This document shows, piece by piece, positions 10,501-21,589 of a stretch of 64,000 nucleotides of DNA. The notes under the pieces were generated by a model. The model made no database searches and was not told where the DNA came from. It was given only the letters and a program-made list of their open reading frames with translations. The DNA lies in contig MNCI01024020.1 in NCBI GenBank assembly GCA_015680685.1, positions 679,523 to 743,522 of the forward strand, written 5' to 3'. The stretch comes from Gnetum montanum (lineage: Eukaryota; Streptophyta; Gnetopsida; Gnetales; Gnetaceae). The translations under genes were made by a program, and so were the position numbers. How positions within the stretch are numbered: the stretch's first letter is position 1; each line of letters opens with the position of its first letter.

Positions 10501-11203
10501 TGATGAACGATGAGTAGACCCTACACTCAACCATATGAATCACTAAGTATTCATGTACGATCGACTTGAATTCCATGGACTTATAGCCTTCTAAGTACAT
10601 TGGTCTCTAGGGGGTGAAACTAACCATTGCAATTATTATCTTCCCAATTACACTTGTGAAATGCAAAGGTATGGTTAAGTGCAACTGAATCATATGATTT
10701 TTATCATTTTTATGTTTTATGTTTTAAGTTGCCTAAAAGTAAAGAATAAAGAATTATATATTCAATTGCTAATTTACTCTAACTAACAAACATAGGCATC
10801 CATTCCCACTTACCATATACATCTTGAACACATTTAACGCTACTGAGTTACCAAATGTTAAGCATTACTAGGATTACCAAGCACCAAGCGTATGCTTGAA
10901 GTGGTCGTACTTATGTGCTTAATTAATAACTATTTAATTTAGCTTAGTCTAGCTTAATTAATTACTTAATTACTCAAAACATTAAAGGAAATTGTTTAAA
11001 ATATTAAATTCATAAAGGAAATAATTAATCTATTTCAAAGTGCTACAAGGTTTATTAGAAAGCTCGTCTTTATTTCCACACACTACCATGCTCAGATACA
11101 ACAATGTTTGAATAAAGATCTATACACTCTTCGACTCCTAATGTAGGCACTTAGAAAATATTTTAACTTTCAAGTGGAAAAACTACTAGACCTTCATTAC
11201 AAC
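10501..11203 (-). repeat. B 3' LTR, first part (distal to A)
   Basis: It starts TGATGA and matches the B 5' LTR at 41663-42360 in order: 'gagtagaccc', 'caaccatatgaatcactaag', the 'attacacttgtgaaatgcaa' run, and the 'ggaaaagctactagagctt'-like end. It is cut at the ACAAC duplication of A and resumes at 21152. Confidence 0.9.
11199..11203. repeat. Left target-site duplication of element A (ACAAC)
   Basis: ACAAC before A's left LTR is repeated at 21147-21151. The uninterrupted B 5' LTR reads 'gctacaactatgag' near 42360, which is the empty-site sequence. Confidence 0.93.
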
Positions 11204-12060
11204 TGATGAGCGGTGAGGTACCCCTATTCTCAACCATATGAATACAAGTGTTCATGCACGATCCGGTCGAACTCCAAGGACTAAGTGTTTATGTGCCTTC
11301 ACAAAATAAGGATGAGTTAGGCGATCATTGTCTTCCCAAGCTTACTTGTATGGCACAATTGTATGGTTAAGTAAACCTGAGGTATGTGATTTTTATGGCT
11401 TTTTATGTTTTATGTTCATGGTGCTTAAAGTGGAGAAATGAAATAAGGGAGTAACGAATTTAATTTAACTAATCAACTATGCTCTAACTAGTCCTAATAC
11501 CAGCATCTGTTCCCACTCTTTGGACACATCCTGAACGAGTGTAACACTACTAGGATTACCAAATGCTAGTCGTTATTGGGTTACCAAGTGTTCCACATAT
11601 GCTCAAAGTGGTCATACTGAGTGTGCTTACTTGTTGAAAATTAATAAATCAATAAAAGCAACATCAATTAACTAATGAAAGCATTGAATAACTGTAAATA
11701 ATATTAAATGTAATAAATAAGCTATTCTAAATGTTACAAGGTTTATCACAAAGTTTATCTTCATTTCTGGAGACAAGGTATGCTTAGGTACATAATGCTC
11801 AAATAGAGATTCATTCACTTTATGACTCCTACTATAGACACTCAGAAATAATTCTAACTTTGGAAAGGAAAAATTGCAAGAGTTCAGGTAAGGGACTAAG
11901 AAAACTAACTATCTAATGCCAAACCAAGTGCGCTCGCCTCTTATTTATAGGCAATGAGACAGGTTCTGACATTGGATGTTTGATATCGCTTGGTAGGCTA
12001 TGATATTGCAGACCCGATAGCACGGATGCGATATCGTGGTCCTGATATCATGACTCATCA
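11204..12060 (-). repeat. A 3' LTR
   Basis: 857 bp, TGATGA to TCATCA. It pairs with 20320-21146 along its whole length. On the minus strand U3 lies at the right end, with GATATC at 11982, 12030 and 12044 and a damaged copy at 12002, followed by the TATA-like CTATAAATAA near 11940-11950. Confidence 0.93.
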
Positions 12061-12070
12061 TACCCCCAAG
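12061..12070 (-). other. A polypurine tract
   Basis: Read on the minus strand this is CTTGGGGGTA, directly before the 3' LTR. The same GTGGGGGTA-like tract precedes the 3' LTR of D (54379) and C (40585, as GTGTGGGTA). It would prime plus-strand DNA synthesis. Confidence 0.8.
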
Positions 12071-12236
12071 ACTGAATGAAAACTCGTCCTCGAGTTCTTT
12101 ACAAAATATTGGGGAGGTATGAGATTATTGATTGAATGATAATTGATTGTGACATGGAATGACAAACTCAAAGTGCTTGGTGAATAGGTCGACAAACATA
12201 TTACAACATTGGTGTTCATACCCATTATGGTGAGCA

Positions 12237-12449
12237 TTATACATAAATGACATCCAGACCCTCATTCGATAGCTTGAAAAGAGAGAGAAAGGAAAGAAAA
12301 TGAGGTGTGTTGCTGTCAATGTCAAAATTGTGCACACTATTATTCATCCATGGCCATATGATGAAGTGTGTTCCTTGCATAATTGCTCCAGCTCCAATCC
12401 ATTCTGAGTGCTCCCTCCTATCCCAGTCCATTGTTCGTGTAATCACCAT
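12237..12449 (-). pseudogene. A ORF3, truncated first part
   Basis: A 70-codon frame begins at an ATG directly after an AG that ends a candidate 60-nt intron. Its start is placed like the ORF3 starts of B (24305) and E (58514), and its first part (TMDWDRREHSEW) resembles the corresponding D sequence after 54036. The long body seen in B and C is absent, and the purine tract follows within about 170 bases. The product is unknown. It is either a shortened ORF3 or an unrelated short exon. Confidence 0.4.
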
Positions 12450-12509
12450 CTACACACACAACACAATCATGAATTAGCAAGGATAGATAAGACATAATGT
12501 AGTTGATAC
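12450..12509 (-). other. Candidate 60-nt intron before ORF3 in A
   Basis: On the minus strand it reads GCAAG|GTATCAAC ... CTAATTC ... GTGTGTAG|ATGG. Donor GT, a CTAAT branch-like motif about 25 bases before the end, a T/G-rich tract and acceptor AG are all present. D has the same layout at 53978-54036 (59 nt), B at 24306-24364 with a damaged acceptor, and E at 58450-58513 with a damaged donor. The length is at or below the usual lower limit for plant introns. Confidence 0.5.
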
Positions 12510-13901
12510 CTTGCCTTGATACGAAGCACATTGGCTAGGTTGTGGGTATGGCAGATACTAGGTTAGAGGTTTATAACTGATGACTACCCAAGGTGTAGGG
12601 GTGAGATAAGTAGTGAATTGGAAAAATTTTTGCGACAAGGCCCCCACAACTAAGAGCGAACCTTCGGTAGCAATAGGGTGGAAAACTTAAGGAACAAGAA
12701 AGATGAGAGAAATAACAATGGTGAAGCCAATAAAAAAAAATAAAAACAGATGTCACTGATGAGGTGAAATGAGAAATAGTTGATTGCAAAAAATGTTTAA
12801 GGGAAAGAGCTTAACAATTGCACCAAAAAGGAATGCCAGTGGGTCCTCCCCAAAGTAGGATCATGCCTGTTATGCCCTAACAAACCCACAAACCAAAGAG
12901 TCCATAGGCTCTAGGAATGACATATGGAAATAATGGTTAAGTACTTACTCGCAAGAGTTTACCAAAGAATAGCAATGCGTGAACCAAGATATAGACTAAT
13001 CATAAAACTAGCAATGAGGTGGAATATGGAAAGCAATATGGAAAGAGAGGAAAGAATGGAATGGAATCCCAAAATTAAGGTTGTGTAAAGTCCCTTATGT
13101 AATATGTGGTTAAGGTGACTTAATAAAATTTTTCCCAAATCCAGATTCAAACTAACCACATCCAATGACCTTGCATCAACACACTTGACTAACCCATCCT
13201 CCTGAAGCAATAAGAATGCTTTCACAAAGCCACCACCATTCCAACAAGAGAAAAACAGAGAAGCAGGAAGCGAGAAAGGGACTTAGTTAGAGGAAACCAT
13301 TAGGCATGGGTAACATCTCTTTCGAGTATCATAACCAGTGCTTGTAGCCTATGTTCCTTTAGTATGTCTAAGGGGTGTGCTTTGAATTCTCACCTATTTT
13401 CTCGTTTTTTTTTCCTTTTTTCTTTTCTTTTTTTTTTATGTGTGAGAACCAAACCATGCAAAGACTTATTTGATTTAGTCAACTTCTTAATATATTAGTC
13501 GATAGTGGAATGGTAGAAGGCCTTATGAAAAATAACATCCAAGTACCCAAGAGAATAGCCAACACAAATGTGTCAAATCCCCTTGAGGTCAAATCCCTTT
13601 TATCCATTTGAATCTTTCCTTAGTTATAAGAGTACTAAGTCACCAATTCATTAATAAGTTTAATTTGAAAAAGGGATAGTACATTTCCAAAATAAAGGGA
13701 GATCATAGAGTTGAATGGATGAACAGATGACATGGACTCATTACCTGTCTTATTAAAAGAAACCATATTTGAGCATCAACATTGAAAGTCAAAGGTAAAA
13801 ACCAAACATTAGCAATTGACACTATTATAATACAACCCACCATCATGAGCACTTATTATGTGATGAGTAAGAATAAATCAAACAAAGAAATACTAAAAAT
13901 G
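12510..13901 (-). other. A post-pol spacer
   Basis: Non-coding element DNA shared with the spacers of B, C and D. Landmarks on the minus strand include the 'gcatggtttggttctcacac' context near 13440-13470, the 'ggcatgatcctactttgggg' stretch near 12850 and a pyrimidine-rich tract near 13400-13430. No frame is kept between copies. Confidence 0.7.
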
Positions 13902-14072
13902 TTAACAATGGTGTAAAAAAAAAATAAGTAAATATGAAAAAATGTGTAAAAAAAATATGTAAAACAAAAAAGACAAAGGAATTGAGTGCTTTGAATGGTT
14001 AGCATTAGTGGCCATCTCCCCTACGACTGAGTTGGAAGGAGGAGATCTAAAATAATGAGCAAGGTTGTCCAT
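13902..14072 (-). pseudogene. A small ORF overlapping the pol end
   Basis: It starts MDNLAHYFRSPPSNSVVGEM at 14072, overlapping the last codons of pol (stop at 14047) in another frame. Homologous frames open the same way in B (26431), C (37168) and D (52308). The C-terminal half is hydrophobic (Phe/Leu-rich) because the DNA is T-rich. The function is unknown, and chance openness cannot be ruled out. Confidence 0.4.
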
Positions 14073-15300
14073 CAATAGAGGTAGTGTTAGTATTGGCCAT
14101 TTTGGGTTCATGGAAGGGTTTAGTTTGTTGGATGTTGACTAATAACCTCCTATTTGGGTTTTTAGGTTTTAAGATCATCATGGCCCCTGAATGAAAAGTT
14201 TCATGAATGATATAAGGTCCTTCCCACAATGTTTGGAATTTAGTTCATTGTGGCACATGTGTAGGATTCTAATACAGAACCTTATTCCCTAGTTGGTATT
14301 TGACTTTCCTAATCCTTAGGTCATGAAGTTGTTTATTAAAGGCCTTGTGCAGTTCATTAGATAATAGGACGGCTAATCGATTTTCATCTAGCAAGTTAAG
14401 GTGCATTAACCATTCTTTCTGTGCTAGATTGAGGTCAAGGTTGAGGTCACATGCTGTAGATAGTATACGAAGCTCAGCTTGGATAAGAAGTGTTGGAAGT
14501 TTATCGTACACTAACTCGTAGGAAGAGTAGCCTATAGGGAGTTTCCATGTGGAGTGGTATGCCCAAAGAACATCATTTAGTTTGGTGCTCCAGTCTTGCC
14601 TATATTTGCTAATGGTCCATGTTGATATTTTTGTAATCTACATATTGGTGACTTCAGCTTGGCCATTTTCTTGAGGATGATAAGGTGTAGTCAGCTTATG
14701 CTCAACTCTTAAGCATTGCATCAACTTTCAAAAATTTGCACCTATAAAATGTGTACCATTATTAGAAATAAGTGCATGAGGCACGCCAAACCTATTTACG
14801 ATTTTTTGTTGAACAAATCATGCAGTGGTAGATGATGTACAGTTAATGACAGCATCTACTTATACCCACTTTGTAAAATAGTCAACAGCAATAATAATGT
14901 AGGCTTTTCCATTGGACATTGGTGTAATAGGCCCCATAAAATCAATACCCCATATGTTGAAGAGTTTTAAGGGTTGAATCCACTGTTGTGAACCTTCCAT
15001 CCTAGCAGTCATTCCCCCATCACGTTGATAGAATTCAAAAGATTAGACAAAATGATGAGCGTCTTGGAATAATGTAGGCCAATAATATCCTACATGCAAG
15101 ATTTTAATGGTTGTTCATCTCCTAGCATAATGACCCCCACAAGGGCCCTCATGAGCATCTTGGAGAACTCGCAATTGATCTACATCTGGAACACACCATT
15201 GGACCAAGCCATTGGAACATACCTTATAAAGGTATCTATTGATTTACATAAAATATTTGGCTTGGTGAAGAAACTATTGTTTCTTTTTAACATCTAGCCC
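14047..15300 (-). pseudogene. pol: A integrase region of pol
   Basis: On the minus strand: an N-terminal zinc-finger region with DAHEGPCGGHY (near 15150), then core motifs IDFMGPITP (near 14940), ISNNGTHF (near 14760; the second catalytic Asp reads Asn) and YHPQENGQAEV (near 14690). A C-terminal part follows with RKVKYQLGNKVLY and WEGPYII, the GPY/F-like module of Ty3/gypsy integrases. The enzyme would insert the element cDNA into the genome. Several stops are present, many where C, D or F have CAG, CAA or TGG, so it is inactive. Pol ends with the CSLF stop at 14047. Confidence 0.88.
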
Positions 15301-15399
15301 TTGTGGTGTTTCTTATGTAAGCAGATAATTGGTGGGTAATTTATTGTTTATTACACTTGCAAAGAGGAGTTCATTAGGGAAATGGTCAGAAATTGGATA

Positions 15400-16690
15400 T
15401 TCGTCCTCTTTGTTATCGCATCATAAATGAGATAAATGATCAACAACAACATTCTCAGTACCTTTACAATTGATCATTGTAAGATCGAACTCTTGTAAGA
15501 TCACGAGCCATCAGATAATGTGAGGGCTCACCATAGGTTTATTCATCAGGAATCGAATTGCACTATGATCCATATGTACAAATATCTTATAGCCTAATAC
15601 ATAGTGCCTACATTTTTCTAGTGCAAACACTATAGTCATTAACTATTTTTCAGTTGTGGTGTAGTTGAGCTATGCACCAACGATACTTTGACTTGCACAG
15701 TGAATGTAATAAGGATGCTTTTGGTCATCTAACTATGTACGTACGGCTCCTAAAGTAAAGTTGGACACATCAGTCATTATGTGGAATGGTCTGGACTAGT
15801 TAGGGACTTGTAGAATAGGTGTTTCTATGAGCTTTCATTTCAAGGTTTGGAAAGCTAGCTCACACTCCTTGGTCCATTCAAAGGGTATGTCCTTCTTCAT
15901 TAATTCTACCAATGATTTTGCAATCTTCGAAAAGTTCTCGATGAAGCATCTATAATAGCTACTATGTCCAAGGAATGATTGAATATCTTTTATAGTTTCA
16001 AGTTGACAAGTGATTCCTTGGATGACTTTAATCTTTTCGGGATCTACCTCTATCCTTGTTTGTGAAATCTTATGCCCTAATACAATGCCTTCTTGGACCA
16101 TTAAATGGATTTTTTGTCAATTAAGACTTAAGTTGGTTTCTATACATTGTTTCAGTACTTGCTCTAATTGGTCCAGTGCTTGTTCAAAGTCTACTCCATA
16201 GGTGGAGAAATTGTCCATAAAGACCTCCATACCATTCCCTATTTGCTACTGAAATATACTTAGAACCCAACGTTGAAATGTTGTTGAGGCATTGCACAAG
16301 CCAAACAACATTTGCCTATATGCAAATGTCCCCCAAGGACTTGTGAATGTAGTCTTGGCTTGGTCTTCTCGTGCTATTTGAATTTGATTATATCCACTAT
16401 AGCCATCCAGAAAACTATAGTAGCAATGCCCTGCAATGGTATCTAACAATTGGTTAATGAATGACAATGGGAAATGGTCTTTAAACATTTCCATGTTTAA
16501 CAGCCTAAAGTCTATACACACCCTCCATTTACCTTCCTTTTTAGGCACAATGACTAATGGACTAATCCATTCACTATTAGCAATGGGGTAGATGAACCTA
16601 GCTTTTAAAAGTTGTTCAATTCCTTCTTTAACCACTTGCTTAAGCTTTGGGTTTAGTCGTCATTGCGATTGTCATCGAGGCTTCATGGAG
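15400..16690 (-). pseudogene. pol: A reverse transcriptase and RNase H region of pol
   Basis: The palm is clear at 16635-16246: SPLVIVPKKEGKWRVCIDFR, SFLDGYSGYNQI and TTFTSPWGTFAYRQM. The catalytic box at 16221-16207 reads FMDNF instead of FMDDF. The connection region (FLGHSSYYRCFI, near 15980-15940) and RNase H (TDVSNFTLGAV near 15770, ALEKCRHYVLGYK near 15610, HMDHSAIRFLMNK near 15560) follow in order. The enzyme would copy element RNA into DNA. The changed second Asp, one frame break and stops make it dead. Confidence 0.9.
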
Positions 16691-17129
16691 GGGTTAGTGT
16701 AAATTCTATGTTGAAATATCCTAGGATCTATTTCAGTTAATTTGGGATATGACCAAGCAAAGGATTTTAACCATTTGTTTACCATTTCCAGTAGTTTTTC
16801 TTTTGTTGAGGAGCGAGTGTAGCATTAATAATTATTGGTTTTCCATTCTTGAGAAATGTGTACTCCATACTAGTGGGCAATGATTTTAACTCAAGGGGCT
16901 TTTGCTTAAACTCGTTAGGGATTTTCAACTTCCCCCAATTGATATTTTTGATGTCAGTGCTTGGAAGTTGGCGATGGAGTTGCTTTAAGTATTTATGCTA
17001 TCGATGTAGGCATAAGTTAAGCTCTAAATTGGTTCCATGCATAGAGTTGAGTTGCTTTTTTGGTCAATTGTTAGCCACTGGGTGCCTTCCTGTCTTGTGG
17101 CTACTGCATACAAGCATCTTTGTATGTTG

Positions 17130-18057
17130 GTCACTTGTGCACACTGATTGGATGCAGGCAATGTTAAGCATTGTACAAACCATGCCTTCTACACGTATGT
17201 GATGCATGAAACTTTCTTTTTCTCAATCTTTCCAAACGTATTTTCTTTTGATATTTCTAGGGAAAGATCACATATTCCTAGGCACACATCAATTATGCTT
17301 AGCCATGCTCTTCTCATTATTATTGGGAAGTCCCCCTTGTAGTTGTTAACTTGAATCACTATAAAATTGGTTTGATATGACCACACACAAATAGTGGTGA
17401 CAATGTCCTCCACTAGTTCTAATGGGACAGTGATGGACTGGTTGGCCAACTCTAAACAAATGTTACTCTTTTTTAGTTGAGGCAGGTTTCAGGCTTTGTA
17501 CATTTCTTGAGAGATTAAGTTCACACTAGAAACTGAGTCCAAAAGATCATTGCAAGGTTCATTTATAGTGATTTGTAATATATAAGAGGACTTCCAGGAT
17601 TAGAAAATTTCCTAGGAACATGGCCAACTATAATCCAATTGGTGATGGCATGAGTTAACATGACCGTATGCATTAGACACAATTTTTGGTTTGAATGAAG
17701 CTCCAAAGATTCGAATGATGATGAGGTGTTCGAAGAATTAGCCACTTGTGGTTGTAAGGAATTATTTGGATTGTTGGTTCTAAAGAAAGGTCTCTTCTTT
17801 TTGTGGTTGTCTAAACCAACAGTAGATTGAGGGTTGATAGCCCTTGTAGCGTTACATTACTGTAGCTAGGTAGAGGGCTCACCCTGCATAGTTGGAGCAG
17901 GTGGTAATGGAGCTAAGGGTGGAAGAGGTGCAGTCAAATGAGAAGGATAGTATGTTTGTGAAACATCACCCCTAGGAGAAGAAGTTCTATAGTACTTGTG
18001 GGTTTGGTAGTGAGGCTAAGGAGTGATGTGACTAGTGGAGTCATGTGGAGAGATCGG
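17130..18057 (-). pseudogene. pol: A aspartic protease region
   Basis: A Pro-rich linker leads into HTVMLTHAITNWIIVGHVPR (17665-17610). After a frameshift comes LLDSVSSVNLIS near 17550-17515, where the catalytic DSG reads DSV. The flap side is kept (GDFPIIMRRAWLS near 17330), with the ISKENTFGKI end at 17240. The protease would cut the Gag-Pol polyprotein. It is in the gag frame in this family, as F shows. The missing Gly makes it inactive. Confidence 0.82.
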
Positions 18058-20183
18058 CTACTGCACATAGTATCCGTACAGGTTAGGTTGATGGTAAGGC
18101 TAGTGTTGACATGGTGGTGGCATTCCCCATGATTTTTGGTGTTTCTATTGTTGATACTGTTCATTTGGTTGTGGTGGAGTTCCACTTGGATAATACGTCA
18201 AGGGTTGGTGGAACTGCCTTGGGTTACCTTGAGGATAAGGTAACCTTTGGGGTGTTTACCGTCTATTTAATCATGGGTTTACTGCATACACCCCAGACTC
18301 TTATAGATGTGACACTACTGGGCAACATCCTTTAGGATGGTCATATTGGCATATCTCACATTCATCATCATTGTCTGTGTTTGAATCCACAACCTCTTCA
18401 ATGATAGTAACTTTGCCCTTACCCTTGTTACATGCATTTTTAGCTTCTTTCTGTTTTCTTCTCTCTCAGTTACTACTTTGCTCTCTAGACTCCTCTACTA
18501 CTTTTAGAATGATTTGAAATTTATCATATAGGGAATTTCACATTTGATCTACCTTTGCCAATACTTCTAATGCAAATTTTTGGATGGGCAAAGTCTTCCT
18601 ATTCACCATCTCTTCAAGTGGTGACTCTTCTTCATCTTCACAAAATCTAAGTTCCTTCCTTCAGAGGGAAGGATCTCAGTTGTATTCTTCCGCACTTTCT
18701 CTTTTTCTTAACTCACCTTCCTCCTTGGAAACTTGCTCCAATAATCTTTGTATTTGATGGGCTCAGAGCTCAGATAGCCTTCCTTGGGCATAAGTCCCAA
18801 GGGTTCTTCACATTTTATACCTAAGCCCATCCACTAGATGGTGTAGTTGTTCCCTTTGCAAGTAACCATGGTTGGGGCAATGATGTAATAATGCATAATA
18901 TAAGCCCATGGAAGCATCTAAGGGTTCGTGTCCTCCTTGTTTCCATCCTTGGATTTGCTTACGTAGGTTGGACACTCAGAAGTACATTTGATGCTTATCA
19001 TTGAATAACTCTAACATGGTACTCCATTGACGAATGGATTTCAATTCTAATGACTGGTACTAGCTTTTCACTTCTTTGATCAGTGTTCATGGAAATAACT
19101 TTAGTTTTTTCAACTCATTTTCTATATTTTACAAGGCACATGCATCATGAAATGCTTGCAAATGGTTTTGATGATCAACATTGTATCACCCTTCAAATTG
19201 TGGGATGTTGTTCATGTCTAGTCTTTTGATCCTACTATGCCTTGTTGGAATTCTAACTGCCTCTATTATATCTAACATACTTCAGGTGGTAAGTAGGGGT
19301 TCATCATGGTTGTCCTGTCTATGGTGTCTATGATGCCTACGTTGTTCCCTACTCCCTTCTTTCATGATGTGTTTCTCTAGAATGTCCTCATTCCCTTTCT
19401 CAACTATTTTGTCTATGCTCTCTATTTCGCTTACCATTACCCTCATGGTATTTTCCTTTGTAACTATGTTTGGATTCTGAAGGAGAGGAGGAAGGAGATG
19501 ATGGAGGTGAAGAGGAAGGAGGACTGGCACCATGACAGTGCCTGTCACTTTCTCCTCAATGGTCGCAGCCTCGATTATGGTTACGATCAGAATGTTTGTC
19601 ATTGTCATGTGCTTGCATTTTTTTCAGACCCCTTGTGTCCATTGGTATCAAAACCTAGATTATGAATAGTTGAGTGAAGGTTTTGTTACATAACTCCTTT
19701 ACTGAAGTCAACTAGAGGAACATCATTTTGTGGAAAACCTTCCAAGGCAGGTTCACCACCCTCATTCTCACTTAGGACGTACGGGACATTCTGAGACAAC
19801 TTCCCCTTCATGGATTTGCAACATCTCTCCTATTGTAGATCCCTCTGGCATTGTGCCTCCATGGGTTGGTAATCTCTTGAGTCTTGTTCATGCACAACAT
19901 ACTCTAACTGTAAGTGTTGCATACTAATTCATGTGAGAGCACGAAGAAGCATGCTTAGGATTGAGCGATTAGGAGGTAACACTATGTTACCCTCTAAATC
20001 ATGCCATCGCAATTGTTCATCCTAATGGAGGATAAAGTTAAAGTCTAATGTATACTCATTAGGTTGAGCATATACGAAGTGAAACTGTTGGGGTACTAGC
20101 AAATTGTCATGTGTACTATGCCTTCAATTGTTCATTGTGTTGAACCTAGTCGATGAAGCACTCTCATAAGAAGAAGGAGACAT
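18058..20183 (-). pseudogene. gag: A gag
   Basis: It starts at 20183 in the conserved context ATGTCTCCTTCTTC (family ATGTCTTCTTCTCAT). It keeps the N-terminal DEYTLDFNFILHQDEQLRW-like block, the His/Arg/Glu-rich linker (near 19600-19290), the capsid-like retrotransposon gag domain (about 19240-18600, with LQAFHDACAL and TLGTYAQGRL) and the knuckle CEICQYDHPKGCC near 18365-18325. The tail ends YYVQ followed by TAG at 18060-18058. Numerous stops make it a pseudogene. The protein would form the particle that packages element RNA. Confidence 0.88.
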
Positions 20184-20299
20184 GATTAATTATTCAGTAT
20201 GTGACACCCTTTCTAGTGATTGTAGGATAGTCGACCTTAAGGGTTTATTCCAATGATGGAAAGGATTTCCTAAGTTCTAATTAGCACACAAACAACAAA

Positions 20300-20318
20300 G
20301 TCCCTGGCAATGTTGCCA
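20300..20318 (-). other. A primer-binding site (tRNA-Asp type)
   Basis: The minus strand reads TGGCAACATTGCCAGGGA, 14 of 18 bases matching the F site, which fits plant tRNA-Asp exactly. It lies next to the 5' LTR end. Confidence 0.85.
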
Positions 20319-20319
20319 A

Positions 20320-21146
20320 TGATGAGCAATGAGGTACCCCTATGCTCAACGATATGAATACGAGCGTTCACGTGTGATTCGGTCGAACTCCAAGGACTAA
20401 GTGCTTATGCACCTTCACAAAACAAGGATGGGTTAGGCGATCATTGTCTTTCCAAGTTTACTTGTACGACATGATTGTATGGCTAAGTAAACCTAAGGTA
20501 TGTGATTTTTATGGCTTTTTATGTTTTATGTTCTTGGTGCTTAAAGTGGAGAAATGAAATAAGGGAGTAACAAATTTAATTTAGCTAATCAACTATGCTC
20601 TAACTATATCTAACACCAGCATCCATTCCCAATCTTTCGACACATCCTAAATCAGTGTAACACTACTAGGATTACCAAACGCTAGTCATTACTAGGTTAC
20701 CAAGTGTTCCATGTATGCTCGAAGTGGTCTTAGTGAGTGTGCCTACTTGTTGAAAATTAATAAATCAGTAAAAGAAACATCAATTAACTAATGAAAGCAT
20801 TGAATAATTGTAAATAATAAGCTATTCTAAATGTTGCAAGGTTTATCACAAAGTTTATCTTTATTTCTAGGCACAAGGTGTGCTTAGGTACACAATGCTT
20901 GAATAAAGATCCATTCACTTTATGACTTCTATTGCAGACACTCAGAAATAATTCTAACTCTAGAAAGGAAAAACTACAAGAGTTCATGTAAGGGACTAAG
21001 AAAACTAACTATTTAATGTCAAACCAAGTGCACCCACCTCTTATTTATAGGCAATGAGACAGGTTCCAACATTGGATGTCTGATATCGTTTAGCAGGCTT
21101 TGATATCGCGAATGAGATATCACGGTCCCGATATCTCGACTCATCA
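20320..21146 (-). repeat. A 5' LTR
   Basis: 827 bp. On the minus strand it begins with U3 carrying four GATATC motifs (21130, 21116, 21102 and 21082), then a TATA-like CTATAAATAA (21050-21041), then R-U5 related to every other LTR in the window. It would supply the promoter and polyadenylation signal of the element. Confidence 0.93.
21041..21050 (-). promoter_or_regulatory. TATA box in the A 5' LTR
   Basis: CTATAAATAA on the minus strand, identical to the F box at 60156-60165 and about 30 bases downstream of the GATATC cluster. Confidence 0.65.
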
Positions 21147-21151
21147 ACAAC

Positions 21152-21334
21152 TATGAGACTTGTTACTATAAATGTGACTAGTGAGTGGATATTTATAGGT
21201 AAAAATAGACACTGCATTGACGAGGTAACATCAATGCATCAAATCGTGCTTCAACATGACTGAGTCAATGAGGTTGCGTCGATGGGGCTGCATTAATGAG
21301 GCCTTGTTGACGTAACCCTTGATGCAACTCATCA
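21152..21334 (-). repeat. B 3' LTR, second part
   Basis: It continues the B LTR after A and ends ACTCATCA at 21334. It matches 42362-42514 ('tatgagacttgttgctataa', 'cactgcattgac', 'gaggcctcatcgacgtaac'). It holds the U3 TTGAC/GTCAA motif series. Confidence 0.9.
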
Positions 21335-21345
21335 TACCCTAATGA
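21335..21345 (-). other. B polypurine tract (decayed)
   Basis: The minus strand reads about ATTAGGGTA before the 3' LTR, the decayed equivalent of GTGGGGGTA in D. The preceding GATGAGTTTTCATTCA context is shared with D (54359-54375). Confidence 0.65.
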
Positions 21346-21589
21346 TTGAATGAAAACTCATCCTTGAGTAAAAAAAAGGAGAAACAAGCTTCTTACAAAA
21401 TTTTGTAAAGGTATGGGATTATTAAATAACTACTGACACACACAAACACAACACACACACATGTAAACAAACACTAAGTTCTCGAGTGTATGGAATTACA
21501 ATCATTACAAAATTTTGTTGTTTAGGACAACAAAATACACTAGGGAAAAACTAACAAACATAACTCCTCTAATGTCATGAAGACCAAAA

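Larger units (their letters stand above)
11204..21146 (-). mobile_element. Element A: full-domain Athila-like Ty3/gypsy element nested in B's LTR
   Basis: A is 9943 bp on the minus strand with both LTRs, primer site, gag, protease, reverse transcriptase, RNase H, integrase, post-pol spacer, a short ORF3 exon and a purine tract. Stops and frameshifts are spread along it, the protease DSG reads DSV, and the reverse-transcriptase FMDD-type box reads FMDN. Its LTRs are the same subfamily as those of F, sharing the TATA context CTATAAATAAGAGGC and GATATC motifs. Perfect 5-bp duplications and a clean empty site support the boundaries. Confidence 0.93.

Noticed and set aside
10370-10600. A minus-strand frame with a His run
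   Set aside because: The His run is the reverse of the GAT microsatellite, and the frame spans the LINE-to-LTR border.
21420-21470. A meaningful CA-repeat element
   Set aside because: A short, imperfect simple repeat in B's sequence after ORF3, with no sign of function.
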